Of a stretch of DNA of 64,000 bases, positions 30,226 to 46,300 are shown piece by piece. Source of the stretch: Archegozetes longisetosus (lineage: Eukaryota; Arthropoda; Arachnida; Sarcoptiformes; Trhypochthoniidae); assembly GCA_018873245.2 (NCBI GenBank), contig JAEMBT020000002.1:13204001-13268000 (forward strand). The letters run 5' to 3'. The translations under genes were made by a program, and so were the position numbers. The notes beneath the pieces are model-generated. The model was not told the DNA's origin and did not search any database. It saw only the letters and a program-made list of their open reading frames with translations. Positions within the stretch are counted from its first letter, which is position 1, and every line of letters starts with the position of its first letter.

Positions 30226-31865
30226 TTCTGCAATTTTCAATATATTCCACTTATGAATCAGTTTATAAATATTTGATTCTTAAAACTAATACAAATTTGA
30301 TACCTTAATTTAAAGGTAATTTTAGTGAGCGTCACAAAAAATCAATTACAAAAAGTAGGTCTGAATGGAATGACTGTTTTCTCGCTCGTCACCAAAGTTT
30401 GTTTAAATTGAAAACAAGTCTAAAACAGCGAATTGCATACGTGAAAAAGTTAGCTCTACTGTACTATTTACTAAACCGCACCAAAATCCTTGACTGTTAA
30501 GACAGGCAAAAAGACAAATAACCTTCAGAGGAGCTAGTTTTAGTTTGAGTCAATTATCAATTGGTTCAAATCTATTTAATATACAACTCAGTTCTTGCAA
30601 ACTTACTCTAATTAACCTCTAAATAACTTAAATGCAAATTACTTTCACCAAATTATGGCTTATTTTGAGCTGAAAAAGTACTGAAAAGTCGCATAGATAA
30701 AAATACAATCAATAGTGGAAGAAATATATATTCCGGATACCAATTTGTCAGTAAAAGGAAATGTGGCAACAAATTAATAGCTCTGGTAAATATAACTCAA
30801 ATCAGTAATAAAACTAAAAGTTGACAACAAAAATGCACCAACTTTTCAGTTCACACACATCACTAAATAAGTGACCGAACACTTTAATCGATGCCAACAC
30901 TAACAAAAATCGCTATCCTACTCTAAAACAAAATAAAAATACTACGTAGGAATAGGTCACATAAGTTTAAGATAACAATAAATAACAGGTTGTACTGCAA
31001 GTTATTCTTATACCTCGTTCAACTGAAAATGTACTGCTATACACCTATAGAGGTAAGGTGAACATCTCTTTCTCAAACTATTTTAATAAGTGACAGACTG
31101 TACAGTAACATTCATAATAAACATTTTCGCTAAACCCCCAAATGTTTAATATTGACACATTTTTAAATACAATTTTCACAATCGAATAAATGTGACTAGC
31201 TTTGAAGCACCTGCTGTTAATTGTATCTTACCTACCCTATGAAACAATCAGACTCTTAGTATTTAGTATGAAACGACCACTAATTTACCGATTCGTAGAC
31301 TCGTTTAAGGTTGTGCTGCGCACACTTTAAACATAAAAATTGAAGCTGAGAACACTGTTCGCGAAAAATTGTACTTAGTTGCTTTTAAACTTTCCATTTA
31401 TCAATTTATCGAAGGCCATCAATTTTCATATTAACTGCTCTGTAGCACTTAAACTTTAAGTTCTTAGTCTTATTTTAGATAATTTTCAGATAAAAGCTCT
31501 TACCCAAACACAGTCAACAAAACTATTATTAGAGTCCAAGTTAATTCATATCTTGTTTTTCCAATCAAGTTCGGTGCTATCGTTGTTTTTAAGTGACTTT
31601 TTTCCAGTTAAACTAATATATATCATGAATCATATCCAGGTAAAAGAGTATAGACTTTCGTACCAAAAAAGAAAGCATTTTGATTATAACACTCTAAGTT
31701 TGCAAGTTCTATTGAATTGGTAGTGGAATTAAGACTTTTGATTGAAATTAAACTTATCTTTAAGATATAGACTACAGAACATATGACGCCAAAATCAAAT
31801 TTTATGAGAGTAAAGTCAGTTTTGTGACTTAGGGATTTAATAAAGTAAGCAAATGCAAATAATAC
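30226..31865. other. Intergenic region without a recognised gene
   Basis: AT-rich sequence upstream of the 3-beta-HSD-like gene, with no long open frame. I see nothing to annotate before the transposon cluster. Confidence 0.5.
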
Positions 31866-32393
31866 ACAATGTGTCCCAAAATTAACGCTTCATCAACTTT
31901 CTAAATTAAAATTATTTTATTTAAAATTATGATTTTTTAATACGTCACAATTCCTCAAAGTATGCAGAGTGTAAAGACTGTCAATTGATTAAAATGTTTA
32001 CAAAATATCGTTGAGTTTGGAACAGGTAACTTAGAAGCTTTCACATCGATCACTACACGGAAAGTGGAATCTACTCTCCAGATATGACGCCGCTTCATTA
32101 CTTTCTTTCGGAATATCTCAAGAGCACGATCTTCAGCACTGCTCCAGTCACCATTGATAAACTCAAATTGGTCGTAAAGAGAGAAGTTGAGGAGATCAGA
32201 AGCAAAATGTGCACAAAAAATTTATTGGCAGTTTTCAAGAGATTTCACCATTTAGTAGCCACTGACGGCAATACTTTGAAAGTTTGATTAATTCGCATTA
32301 CCTATTGCTTATTTAAATTTTGTTGATATCCTTTTCCAAATTTAAATTTATTGAAAAAATAAATAAATTGGCGTCAATTTTGGGACACATTGT
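31866..32393 (+). mobile_element. Internally deleted DNA transposon with 'ACAATGTGTCCC' inverted ends
   Basis: The left end ACAATGTGTCCCAAAATTAA and the reverse complement of the right end ACAATGTGTCCCAAAATTGA are nearly identical over about 22 bp, bounding a 528 bp element. It still holds the 3' part of a transposase frame (32084-32287). Target-site duplications are not clean. It is likely Tc1/mariner-related (DDE transposase) and non-autonomous. Confidence 0.75.
32084..32287 (+). pseudogene. C-terminal transposase remnant
   Basis: A 67-residue frame beginning MTPLHYFLSEYLKSTIF resembles the conserved C-terminal block of Tc1/mariner-like DDE transposases (typically TP-DFFLWGYLK), followed by a helical Lys/Glu-rich region. 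The N-terminal DNA-binding part and most of the catalytic core are missing, so it cannot be active. It lies between the inverted ends at 31866 and 32393. Confidence 0.7.
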
Positions 32394-32499
32394 AATTTGA
32401 ATTAAATACGAAGCTCTGTGATTACTTTCAAATACGACTCCTTCAAAATTTAGAGTATCTCTATTACCTGACTAACTATGTAAACTTAGATTATATATA

Positions 32500-32723
32500 A
32501 GGTAGTGGACAAAAGTCTTTTGACAAAGTAATTTCATTAGATTTTCTTAAATAACTTTATTGCTATTACATCAGATGCGATGAAATTGATGTGAATTATT
32601 GCCTTCAGTTCTATAAAGCATTTGACAAAGTTTTACGCAAAAAATAATTATGGCTTAATTTTTATGTGCAATTAAGCAAAATATGTATCGGACAAACAGT
32701 CAAAAGACTTTTGTCCACTACCT
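32500..32723. mobile_element. Short MITE with 25 bp perfect inverted repeats
   Basis: AGGTAGTGGACAAAAGTCTT at the left recurs inverted at the right (32699-32723), with TA dinucleotides immediately outside (32498-32499, 32724-32725). The element is 224 bp with no coding potential. The end structure fits a Tc1/mariner-derived MITE. The perfect repeats suggest a fairly recent insertion compared with its neighbours. Confidence 0.8.
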
Positions 32724-32768
32724 TACGACTAGACAGTTGAAAATGTTGTCAGCTAATCAGATAATATA

Positions 32769-33338
32769 CAGGGTGACAAGAGTATAGCTGATGTTTTTGA
32801 AATTTAATTATTAAAAAACTACAAAAGATAATTAAATCATTTTAATTTCATTTAATAGCATATATGTTGGGGTGTATTGTATAATATCTTCAAAATGACC
32901 CCCCTTCATTTCAATCACTTTTTGGAGGCGTTTTGGAAAATGCAATATTGACTGGCGTATCATCTCTATTGGAATCGCCTTAATTGTCAGAAATTGCGTT
33001 CTTGAGTTCTTCAATAGTTGTGGGCTTATTAAAAATTTGCCTTGTAACAGTGTTTGGACTGAGTGTCGAGTGGCGGCCAAATCGAGTCTTAAATGTTCTA
33101 ACAGTGTTTGCAGGACTCGACCCGTTTTGATAATAAAGACTAACAATAGCCACGCGTTCAACAAGTGAATATTTGCCAGTGGAGGCATCCATTCTTGTTG
33201 ATGACTTGTACAAAATGATCATGATATATAAAACCCCAGCTTTTACACTAAAAAAAAAATGTTTTTAGAATTTTGCAGAATTAACTCGGTTTTAAGTATG
33301 ACTCAAATAGTTTCATCAGCTATATTCTTGTGACCCTG
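32769..33338 (-). mobile_element. Internally deleted Tc1/mariner-like transposon
   Basis: Ends are inverted repeats: left CAGGGTGACAAGAGTATAGC, right (reverse complement) CAGGGTCACAAGAATATAGC; 23 of 25 positions match. TA precedes the left end (32767-32768). The minus strand still encodes the N-terminal helix-turn-helix and the C-terminal tail of a transposase, joined by a large deletion. Confidence 0.78.
32832..33222 (-). pseudogene. Collapsed transposase (HTH N-terminus fused to C-terminus, frameshifted)
   Basis: From 33222 the frame reads KYSLVERVAIVSLYYQNGSS and FKTRFGRHSTLSPNTVTRQI, an N-terminal helix-turn-helix typical of arthropod Tc1/mariner-like transposases. It then jumps to KPTTIEELKNAI, near the C-terminus, so the catalytic core is deleted. 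A stop follows; the rest (IPIEMIRQSILHFPKRLQKV, MKGGHFEDI) continues in another frame. The protein is dead but the fragments place the element. Confidence 0.72.
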
Positions 33339-34319
33339 CAAAATGGAACTGTTCCAAATGTTTTAGACTCAATCGAATCACTACTAATTGAATTTGTGTA
33401 ATTGCGTCAAATCGATATTTAATTAACTAATATACTTCGATTTGAATGCTTAACATAATCCGATTGAACTATTTAAATAGTCGTTGAGGACCTGAGCAAA
33501 GCAGTTGGTTTGAACTTTCGATATAGGCAGAGTTAAAGTCGGTCCTAACAAGTTCGCAATAGTTTATGCTTTGACCAACATTTTAGTGTCCGAATTACAA
33601 ACATTGATTCCAATATGCCATCAATTTAATTAATCTTAAACTGAACAATCAAATGTAGAGAGAAGAACCACCAATTCTATAAACATAATAAACTTCAATA
33701 TAAAAATTATTCTTTATTTGCTCAGTTATAACAATAATCAAATCTTTTGATGGAAATTCATATCTATTTGAAAATCGTTTGGAATTCTTGAAAATAAAAG
33801 TAAGTTTTGAATTATTTATAGATTTTTTAGAAAAAGAATTGATTTAATGAATCCTTTTGTCTCAACTTCAACAAGAGATCGATGTCTTTCATCAAACATT
33901 CAAACCGATTTATTGAAAAAAATCTTTAGAGCTTTGTAAAGCTGTATATTAATATCTAAATCGATTTGAATTAATTCATTTCTACTAATTTTCACGTGAG
34001 AAATAATCGACTAAAAGTTAACACTAACGATACAAAATAGCACTTATTTTTAGAATTTTTTTCAAAATACTTTTCTCAAATCATTATTACGTAAATAAAT
34101 GGTCATTACAATTAAAACGACATAATGAACAAAATGAAAATAAACGTAGAGCCAATTGGAATAGTTGTAAGAGTTTGATTACAAATAGGATTCATAAAAT
34201 CGAATTAGTGTTAGTTTTCTCTTATTAGGTATTGCTTTTGAACGATTGATTGAAATTTGAAACATTATTGTTTCAATCTAAAAAGTAGCGATATATACAT
34301 CATTGAAAACTACGTTTGA
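33339..34319. other. Intergenic region downstream of LIM kinase
   Basis: AT-rich, with no open frame of note. It should hold the LIMK 3' UTR at its right end. Confidence 0.5.
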
Positions 34320-38190
<3,871 letters not shown>

Positions 38191-39706
38191 TACTTTATGA
38201 TGTAATTAATAAATGAAAACACCTAAATAATAATTAAAAACGATATAAATGTAGTTAAGTGTGACATGTGTCACAAATGGTGTCCATTTGATCAATTGAA
38301 TGCAAGTTTCGCCTCCATTTAGTCAACAATTATATCACACAGTGTTTACTAATCATTAGGTATCGCATCACAACTGTTTTATTACATGTATTATATGAGG
38401 ACCAAAACAAACGTTTCGCTCACTTTATTATGGCATTGGGTTAGCAAAGTTCTAGAGGTCTACACGGGCTCTTATTTCGATTAGAGATCTATTAATATAG
38501 TTGTCATATTAATATAATTATGACATTTAAGTGTAAATTAGCTGCACTTATTTTAGTTTAACTTCAAATTCACTACAAATTGGTTGAGATGATTCCTAAC
38601 TTTATCTGAAACTTTGGATTTCAATTAATAAGTTTAAATTTACTCTTGGTTAACTTCGTATTTGTTCGATTCACTTTTTGGCAGAGACTGACCAACTTTT
38701 CAAGACGCCACTAAAACCGTATCAAATAGTTGCGCAATCGATAATTTATTTAATCTAAGTTGGTTTGGTTATAGTTAAGACTCATTTTAGTTTAACTTAT
38801 CAATAAGTTTTGACGCTCTCAAACGAGAAACAATGCAAAAGGAGTCAAAAGTATGAAATGAAACATACTTTTAGGTATAAGATTTGTTGTAGTTTATCTT
38901 TTAATGTACTTTGTTTACACGTGTGTTTTAACACATTCGAGGGCCAGTTTGGGCACAGACTCAGTCAACTGCTAAGAATACACTAAAATTTGAATTTTTA
39001 ATTGTTTACCCTACAATGTAGATAGTTATCTCACACCAGAGCCAGAATGAATTTTTCTCAAGCGAAAATTTGTGGGTTCGGCCCTACTTTGAGCCGAATC
39101 TGAGTTTCAATTTGTCGATACAGTATATCTAGAAGGAAACACGAAACACTTAATTGCTTCATCGATTCCGGTTTATTGCACTCAGAATCGATAAGCCCTT
39201 GATTTCCTTTAGTTGGTTCGGTGCCTCATTATTGTAATAATCAACTATTGTTTCCCAGGACTCCAATTTATGGATTGCAAACAGTGCGGTTTCAAATTTC
39301 AATTGAGTACAATCATAACCGTATGTCAGTTTATCCAAATTGAGCCTAAGATAATGAATCTTATAATTGGACGTTACAACAATGATTTATAAACAGCGCC
39401 ACAAGTGATTACAAACGTTTTGATTGGTTCTAAAATGACAACAAGCCTGTCATTGATATGATTTGAGAGCTAATCAAAAACGAAAACATATACGAAAGCA
39501 AAGCTGACGTGTGTATCTTTCCTTTTATTTACATTGATACCAAGTTATTACTATTCAATTGATATTTTGTTGTATTAATGATTTGAACCAAAAATAGAAT
39601 AAACGCTTATTCTATGTTAATATCTACACAAATATAATCTTTTTGCGGCTACTTTGATAATTTTGTTTACGAGTAGAGATATTTGAATAATAAAATATCT
39701 TTGGGA
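38191..39706. other. Divergent intergenic region between LIMK and SMIM14
   Basis: Mostly AT-rich; contains the LIMK 5' flank, an unassigned minus-strand open stretch at 39159-39386 and the SMIM14 5' flank. No other element recognised. Confidence 0.45.
39159..39386 (-). other. Unassigned protein-like open frame without start codon
   Basis: On the minus strand 75 codons are open between a TAA and a TGA at 39159-39161. The translation is mixed and protein-like (for example FETALFAIHKLESWETIVDY and NEAPNQLKEIKG), unlike the low-complexity frames of nearby AT-rich DNA. There is no ATG, so if real it is an exon or a relic of a mobile element. I do not recognise the family. Confidence 0.25.
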
Positions 39707-40822
39707 ATGGCACAATTTAATGGAATAGATCTATGCCAATGCATTAATATGTTAAATGATGAACATCGAATGCAGGCACTTATTAATATGGTACCATTTA
39801 TTATATATTCGCAATTTCTCTATATATTACTCTATTATGTAGTTGATATTTCAATAATAAATTTGATAAATAACTAATAAATTATGATTACAGTTAAGAA
39901 ATTCTCAGTCGGTTTGCAATGACAACGAGTGCTTCGATCAAGGTATTTATAGACACATTCTATCAATCAATTTGTCCATTTTTCAATTATGATCCATATG
40001 TGGAATATGTTTTTAATAATCAGGAAGTCACAAACTACTTCATACAAATGTCGTTTAGTGCAAAATATCTAAATATATGTATGATTGTTATATTTGATAG
40101 TCTCTCTACCTAATCCTCAAGTTATACGTTTTCGTTTATTTTTCTCAAATGGATGTCAAAAATGCGCTGAACAATCAAATTTTCACTTATAGACTAGTCA
40201 TTTTGAAGATCGATTTTTCAAAACCAATTCCTCTAATCAAGTAATAGGCTTTGATTGATCGAAATCGTAATAATACCATTATCTGTTTGTCTTGAATGAG
40301 TCTATTCGTTCGCTTAATATTTTTAACGAATAACCAAATTATAGATGCAGTTATTTATATTTTAGCATATTTCATTTGTATAAACATATGCAATTGCCTT
40401 AAAGTATTTACAACTAATAGCAAACAACAAAGTACTGTTAACAGCAATTATGAGCAGAGACCTAAATATGACACGAATCACAATTATTTTTCAAATTAAG
40501 CTTCAAACTATACTTTACATCGAAAAAAGGTTCAACTGACATGACTCATAAAAACTTTTATTTCAATAAAGTTTTAGTAATAAATAGTGAATAATACCTA
40601 TCTGACATATGCTTAGTGTCAGGTCCGAGCGCTACAGGAGTTTTAACACCTGGAAATGATGGAACTCAGATTTCATTATTAACTGTTATGATTGGTTGGA
40701 TTGTGATTGCTATGATATTATACTTTTTGCGACCCGATTCATGGCGTGTTCGCGATAATACCAAAAAGAATCGAAACGGAAACAATGGTAATGATGATCG
40801 AGATCATCAGTTTGTACTTTAA
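39707..40822 (+). CDS. SMIM14: Small integral membrane protein 14
   Basis: Exons 39707-39790, 39894-39942 and 40623-40822 encode 110 residues. The N-terminus MAQFNGIDLCQCINMLNDEH and LRNSQSVCNDNECF match the conserved Cys-rich head of SMIM14 (DPCECVCSHEHAMRRL type, then a C-x-D-x-E-C motif). A single membrane segment TVMIGWIVIAMILYFLRP follows, with the typical FLRP end, then a polar Asn-rich tail. SMIM14 is a small ER membrane protein whose function is poorly known. The ATG at 39707 is preferred because it gives the family N-terminus; an upstream in-frame TTG is not. AATAAA at 41119-41124 suggests a 3' UTR running into the end of the convergent ZCCHC8 gene. Confidence 0.93.
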
Positions 40823-41139
40823 CGTCCAAAGACATTTAAGAACTTGTACAAATGACACAAAGCTGGAACCAATTATCGTTTATAGTTTGTTGATCTTATG
40901 ATTTGTTTGTCTATCTTTTAAATGATCGATATGATTTTATAACATCATTTCAAAGTATTTACAATTTTATTTTTATTTTAAAATTGATCAAAATATTGTT
41001 TTATTGGGTCTGTTGGATATTAAATCCAAAATATATGCAAATATATACGTACATTATATGAAAAGTGCATTTTTGAATTTACAAAATGATTAACGAAAAA
41101 ACCAAGTGTAAGAGTATTAATAAAATAAATATAAAGCAA
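40823..41139. other. Short convergent spacer
   Basis: 3' UTR of SMIM14. Its likely AATAAA (41119-41124) is only about 16 bp from the ZCCHC8 stop codon, so the two mRNAs probably overlap at their 3' ends. Confidence 0.5.
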
Positions 41140-42652
41140 TTATGTTTGGCTGTTTTTCTGTCTAATTTTATCGAGAACACTTTTCATTTTGTTTTTATAA
41201 ACTCCAGTGGACGTGGGAAGATTTTCGAAGTAAATTAATTCCCCCATACCTTCAGACCATTTTTCTAATGATGGTCTGTTTGGATTCGACGAGACCGGCA
41301 TTGGACTCCCCATTGAAACCAATTTTAATTTTCTAACGCTGTCGCTTGAAGTGTTGAAACTTGAATCTGATTTCGACGGTGTATCAGAAGAAATATTTTG
41401 TAATGTTTCAATTGGTTTTTCGGTGCCAATTTCTAAGTCTTTCTCAACATTTTTATCACAGTTAATTGATTCGTTAGCGCTTTCATTTGGCATAACTTCA
41501 AGTGGATTCAAATGTTTTTCTTCTAGTTCTTCATTTACTTTTGTTTCACTAGTTGAATCATTTAATTCAATATGGAATTCATCTCTAGACTGTTTTGATG
41601 AGTCAACTGAACTCAATAGAAATGAAATAATAAATATCTGAAAGTGAGATTTCTTAAAAAATTCAAAATGCGCTTACGTGAAGGATTGGTTGATTCATAA
41701 TTAGATGATCCTTCGATGGATTGATGGGTTGAAGATGCTGAAGTAGAAGTTGGTTCCAATTTCATTCTCTTGTAAGGCACTGGTTGTGTCAGTTTCATCG
41801 TTTTTAGGGCTTCTTTTAGTTGTTGCTGTTCTAACATCGGAGGCATCCGCAACTGATACCAATCCTAATCATTCGTTAAAATAATACGGTTATTGATAAA
41901 ATTAGAAGTGAATGCCTTTTTATCTCTTGTGAATAACAACTGGACTAACAGTAGATACTCATTCGAGTGTAGCATTTAAATCTGAAAGATTCTTTCGACT
42001 TCGATATTCTTTGAGTATTTATGAGATCAGAGATATCTCAACATATTAGTGAGGCTAGACTTGATCTCTACAATTTTGTTTGAGTCATGTTATCAAATAA
42101 ACATTTGAATCGGAATCATTCAAATTAAATATAGAAAACGATCGTAAATTACATTCAAAATACATAAAACTGATTGAAAGGTCTTACATCAGAAACTCCT
42201 TGAGGTAATCCTACATTAAAACCTGGATATTCGATGAGTGACTCTTTATTATAGTGAACGCCGACTATTTCGCCGTCTTCACAATCACTAAGGAAGGGGT
42301 TATTATTACTATTATTGGTGTTATCTTTATTAACACCATCAACAGATCCATCGAATAGTGTTAAAGTGTTGATTTGTGCCTCTTTGAGCCAACCCGGAGG
42401 ATAACCTAATACTCGCATTCTGTAGATCCAAATCGGAAGCTTATCCTCGTGTATATTCAATGCTTTTCGCAATTCATCACTTAAAAATAGTTAAATTTTA
42501 GAACAATTTATTGATTTAACATTGAAATGATGTAACCTAATAAATCCCGGCTTCGCTTTTGATTCGCCCTCAAAATAACGCCTCCTATTAGTTGGAGATT
42601 ATAGCAGATATTATTTAGATCAAATTAAATCAATAATGACTTACTTTGACAT
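41140..42652 (-). CDS. ZCCHC8: ZCCHC8-like NEXT-complex scaffold with PSP domain, no zinc knuckle found
   Basis: Exons in order: 42652-42645 (8 nt), 42584-42537, 42479-42188, 41864-41678, 41606-41140; 333 residues. The PSP domain is clear: KPGFISDELRKALNI, LPIWIYRMRVLGYPPGWL, YPGFNVGLPQGVSD, DWYQLRMPPM. The end ELIYFENLPTSTGVYKNK matches the conserved ZCCHC8 C-terminus that activates the MTR4 helicase. ZCCHC8 scaffolds the nuclear exosome targeting complex with MTR4 and RBM7. In known ZCCHC8 a CCHC knuckle precedes the PSP domain; here the reading starts MSKRRYFEGES and I find no CCHC exon up to eIF3c, 0.7 kb upstream. The 8-nt first exon is inferred from phase and splice sites and is the weakest part. 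Ser/Asn-rich linkers separate the conserved parts. Confidence 0.88.
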
Positions 42653-43362
42653 CTTACTAATTCAGTTCAATCAAGTACTTGAACAAAATCGATATAAACA
42701 TTAGTTAACACTGAATAACAAACTCTTATATGTTAAAACATATGATATAAAATAACACAAATATGTTATAATTAAATAGAGCGCAATAGTGCTTTAAAAG
42801 TGAATTCAAACATTCATTCTGGTAATTCAGACAAAATTCAAGTCTCGAGTCATTTGAAAATCAAAAAATGTTTTCATAATTACAATTAAGGCTATCTTCA
42901 TTTTGCACTTGAGTTAGAGAGATTTTTAAAACTAAATGAATAATCAAAATAAATTTGAGCATTAATATATGATAAGAATTGATGCCTCACTCAAACACTA
43001 GTAAAGTGCCAACATTTTGGTTCGCAAATGTGATAGCATCACGAACGACTCTCATTCGTGTCAGAGTCTTGTAATAATTTATCTGAATATTTCTGTTATT
43101 TCAAAATAACTCAATTGAATTTATCGCCGATTATATTGGATTTCACTTATTTTTAACGTGAGTAATAATTATAGTCAATAATAGTTGAGTTTTAAGCTAA
43201 TTAGTTAGTTATAAATCTATAATAAGAAGCGATATATTGAACACGTGCTCATCATTTCATATAAAATATATATTGTATTCAATCTAAATACAGTTTTATT
43301 TTGACATAAAATCGATAAAATATAGCCACTTGTGAATTATTTCAGATTCAATCAATTGAATT
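42653..43362. promoter_or_regulatory. Divergent promoter region ZCCHC8 / eIF3c
   Basis: A 710 bp head-to-head spacer. I scanned it for a CCHC exon on the minus strand and found none. No recognisable motif; assignment is by geometry. Confidence 0.4.
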
Positions 43363-46300
43363 ATGAGTGGAAAGTTTTTTAAGCATCTGTCGGACACAGA
43401 GAGCGAGTCCTCTGAGTCTGAGGAAGACGTTGTCCAACAAAAACCTGCGACAACAACAGCGTATGTCATTTCTGATCTTCAATTTATTAACTTTCGCTCA
43501 ACTTGATATCAACTATTGATAAGGTATTGATATACATTATATGTTTATATTCCTATATTTAGCGCCTACTCGTTCAGTGATGAAGAAGAAGAGGCCAAAC
43601 GTGTGGTGAGAACTGCAAGAGAGAAGAGGTACGAAGAACTGCATACTATAATCAAACAGATCAGAAATCACAAGAAAATTAAAGATATCTCTAAAATGTT
43701 GACCGGATTTGAGAATTTGGCGAAAGCTTTTCTCAAAGCGCGAAGTGTCATTGACAAAGAAGAAAGTGGTTTAATACCTAAGTTTTACATCAAATGTTTA
43801 GTCGAATTGGAAGATTTTGTTAATGAAGTGTGGGAAGACAGAGAGGGACGAAAGAATATGAGCAAAAATAATTCTAAATCATTGGCCACTTTGAGGCAGA
43901 AGCTAAGGAAGTATAATAAAGATTTTGAAGCTGATATAAGTGCTTATAGAGAAAATCCCGACGTTTATGACGAAGAGAAAGATGAAGAGTTGGAATCAGA
44001 AGAAGAAGAAAGCAGTTCTGAAAGTGAAATCGGATTTGTTTCAAGTCGTCCTCAACATTCGACTTCAAAGACCGAAGAAGACGATTTAGGAGAAGGATTA
44101 GGCACGAAAAAGAAACTCGATTCTGGCGATCAGTTGAAATCTAAATTAATTAGGGGAGGTCCCAGTGACGACGAAGATTTGGAAGATGAAAGTGATTGGC
44201 CCTCTTCTAGTGAAGAAAGTTCTTCATCAAGTGATGATGAGAAATATGGTGATAATCTGGCTGCGAAGTTCTTGAAAAAAGAAGGCGAAGGCAAAGAAAG
44301 TAAGAAAAGAGAAAAGAAAATAAAAGAACCGAAAACTGGCAGAAAGAAAGATGAAGATCATGAAAAAGATGAGGGAGAGTGGGAAAAGGTTAAGGGAGGA
44401 GTGGCCGGTCTCGAAAAACCTAAAATGTTTGCTAAAGATGCAGAAATCAATCATCAGGTGATGATCAAGAAATTAGTTGAAGTGTTGGCGATGCGCGGCA
44501 AGAAACGCATTGATCGAAGCGATCAAATTGAAATGCTTACAGAACTGTATTCGATATCGGAACAGCACAATCTAGGCCCTGCCTTAGCAGTCAAAATATT
44601 ATTTGGCATCATATCTTCCATCTATGACTATAATCCTAACATAACATCGTGCATGAAGTACGAAATGTGGGAGAAGTGTTTGGATACCGCCGAACAAGTT
44701 CTCGAAATTCTTGTTAAAAACCCCGATATATCGATTGGAGAGAACATCGCAGAAGAATCGGAAGTGTTTGTATCATCTCCTTATAGAGTTCATGGATGTG
44801 TTCTCACACTTATTGAGCGAATGGATGAGGAATTCACAAAGATGCTTCAGGGATGTGATGCTCACTCACCTGAATATATTGAACGTCTCAGAGACGAAAC
44901 ACGTGTTTGTGCTATCATCGAGAAACTTCAAGATTATTTAGAAACCAATGGAAGAGGAAATGCGAGCGAACTTTGTAGAGTTTATATACTGCGCATCGAT
45001 CACATCTATTACAAATTCGATCCAGACGTTTTCAAGAAAAAAGAAAAATTAAAGCGAGAAAGCGAACAATCGAATGGCGAAATCAATGGAGAGTTCAAAA
45101 AAGTTGAGATCGTTATTGAAGATGAACACGGAAAGGCTCTAAACAAAGCTGAAGAAGTTCCGTTGACAACAAGTATGGATATAATGGATCAACTTTGCAA
45201 ATATATTTACTCGAGAGATGTAACTGATAGAATTCGAACTCAAGCTATCTTGTGCCATATATACCATCACGCACTTCATGATAACTGGTTCGAAGCAAGA
45301 GATCTTATGTTAATGTCATATTTGCAGCACAACATCAATAAATCAGACATTCCCTTGCAAATCATGTATAACAGAGCTTTGGTTCAGTTGGGATTATGTG
45401 CTTTCAGACACGGAACTATAAAGGATGCGCACACGGCTCTGCTCGATATACAGATTCAAGGAAGAGCTAAAGAACTTCTCGCTCAAGGTATCTAAGCATA
45501 ATATTGTCTGTGATTCAGCTCACAAACTAATGATTGATATTCTTTCTTTTTTAATGATTAATTCAGGACTTCTTCCTCGACAAAACGAAAGAACTCCAGA
45601 ACAGGAAAAATTGGAAAAACGGCGTCAAATCCCATTTCACAAACACATTAATTTAGAACTTTTGGAATGTGTTTATCTCGTGTCTGCTATGCTCTTAGAA
45701 ATACCAGACGTGGCCTCCAACGAATTTAGTATAAGAAAAAAGATGATCAGTCGTTCGTTTTATAATCAACTTCGCAAGAATGAAGAACAACCTTTAGTTG
45801 GTTTGCCTGAATCAATGCGCGAACATGTGGTCGCGGCCTCTAAGGCTATGAGAGTTGGAAATTGGAAACAATGCAGTGAATACATCATCAATGATAAGAT
45901 GAACTCAAAAGTATGGAATCTTTTCTATCAGGCTGACAAAGTTAGGGAGATGTTGGCACAAAAAATTCGCGAAGAATCTTTGAGAGCGTATCTGTTCACT
46001 TACAGCAATGTTTACGACTCGATCTCAATACAAATTCTGGGAGAAATGTTTAACTTGGAAAAAACAACAGTTCACAGCATTATTAGCAAAATGATTATCA
46101 ACGAGGAATTGATGGCGTCGCTCGATGAGCCGACACAAACAGCTGTCATGCATCGAACAGAACCTTCAAGAATACAAGGACTATCTCTTCAATTGGCTGA
46201 CAAAATCAATACATTGGTTGAGCAAAACGAGCGCTTGTGGGAACTTAAACAGGCACCTCTTGGCTCGTTTGGTACCAGCACTGGAAGATTAGGTTTTATC

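Noticed and set aside
45425-45566. In-frame extension upstream of the last eIF3c exon as a separate gene start
   Set aside because: The family-like sequence begins exactly at the acceptor at 45567; the upstream part is intron and the other-frame end of exon 2.
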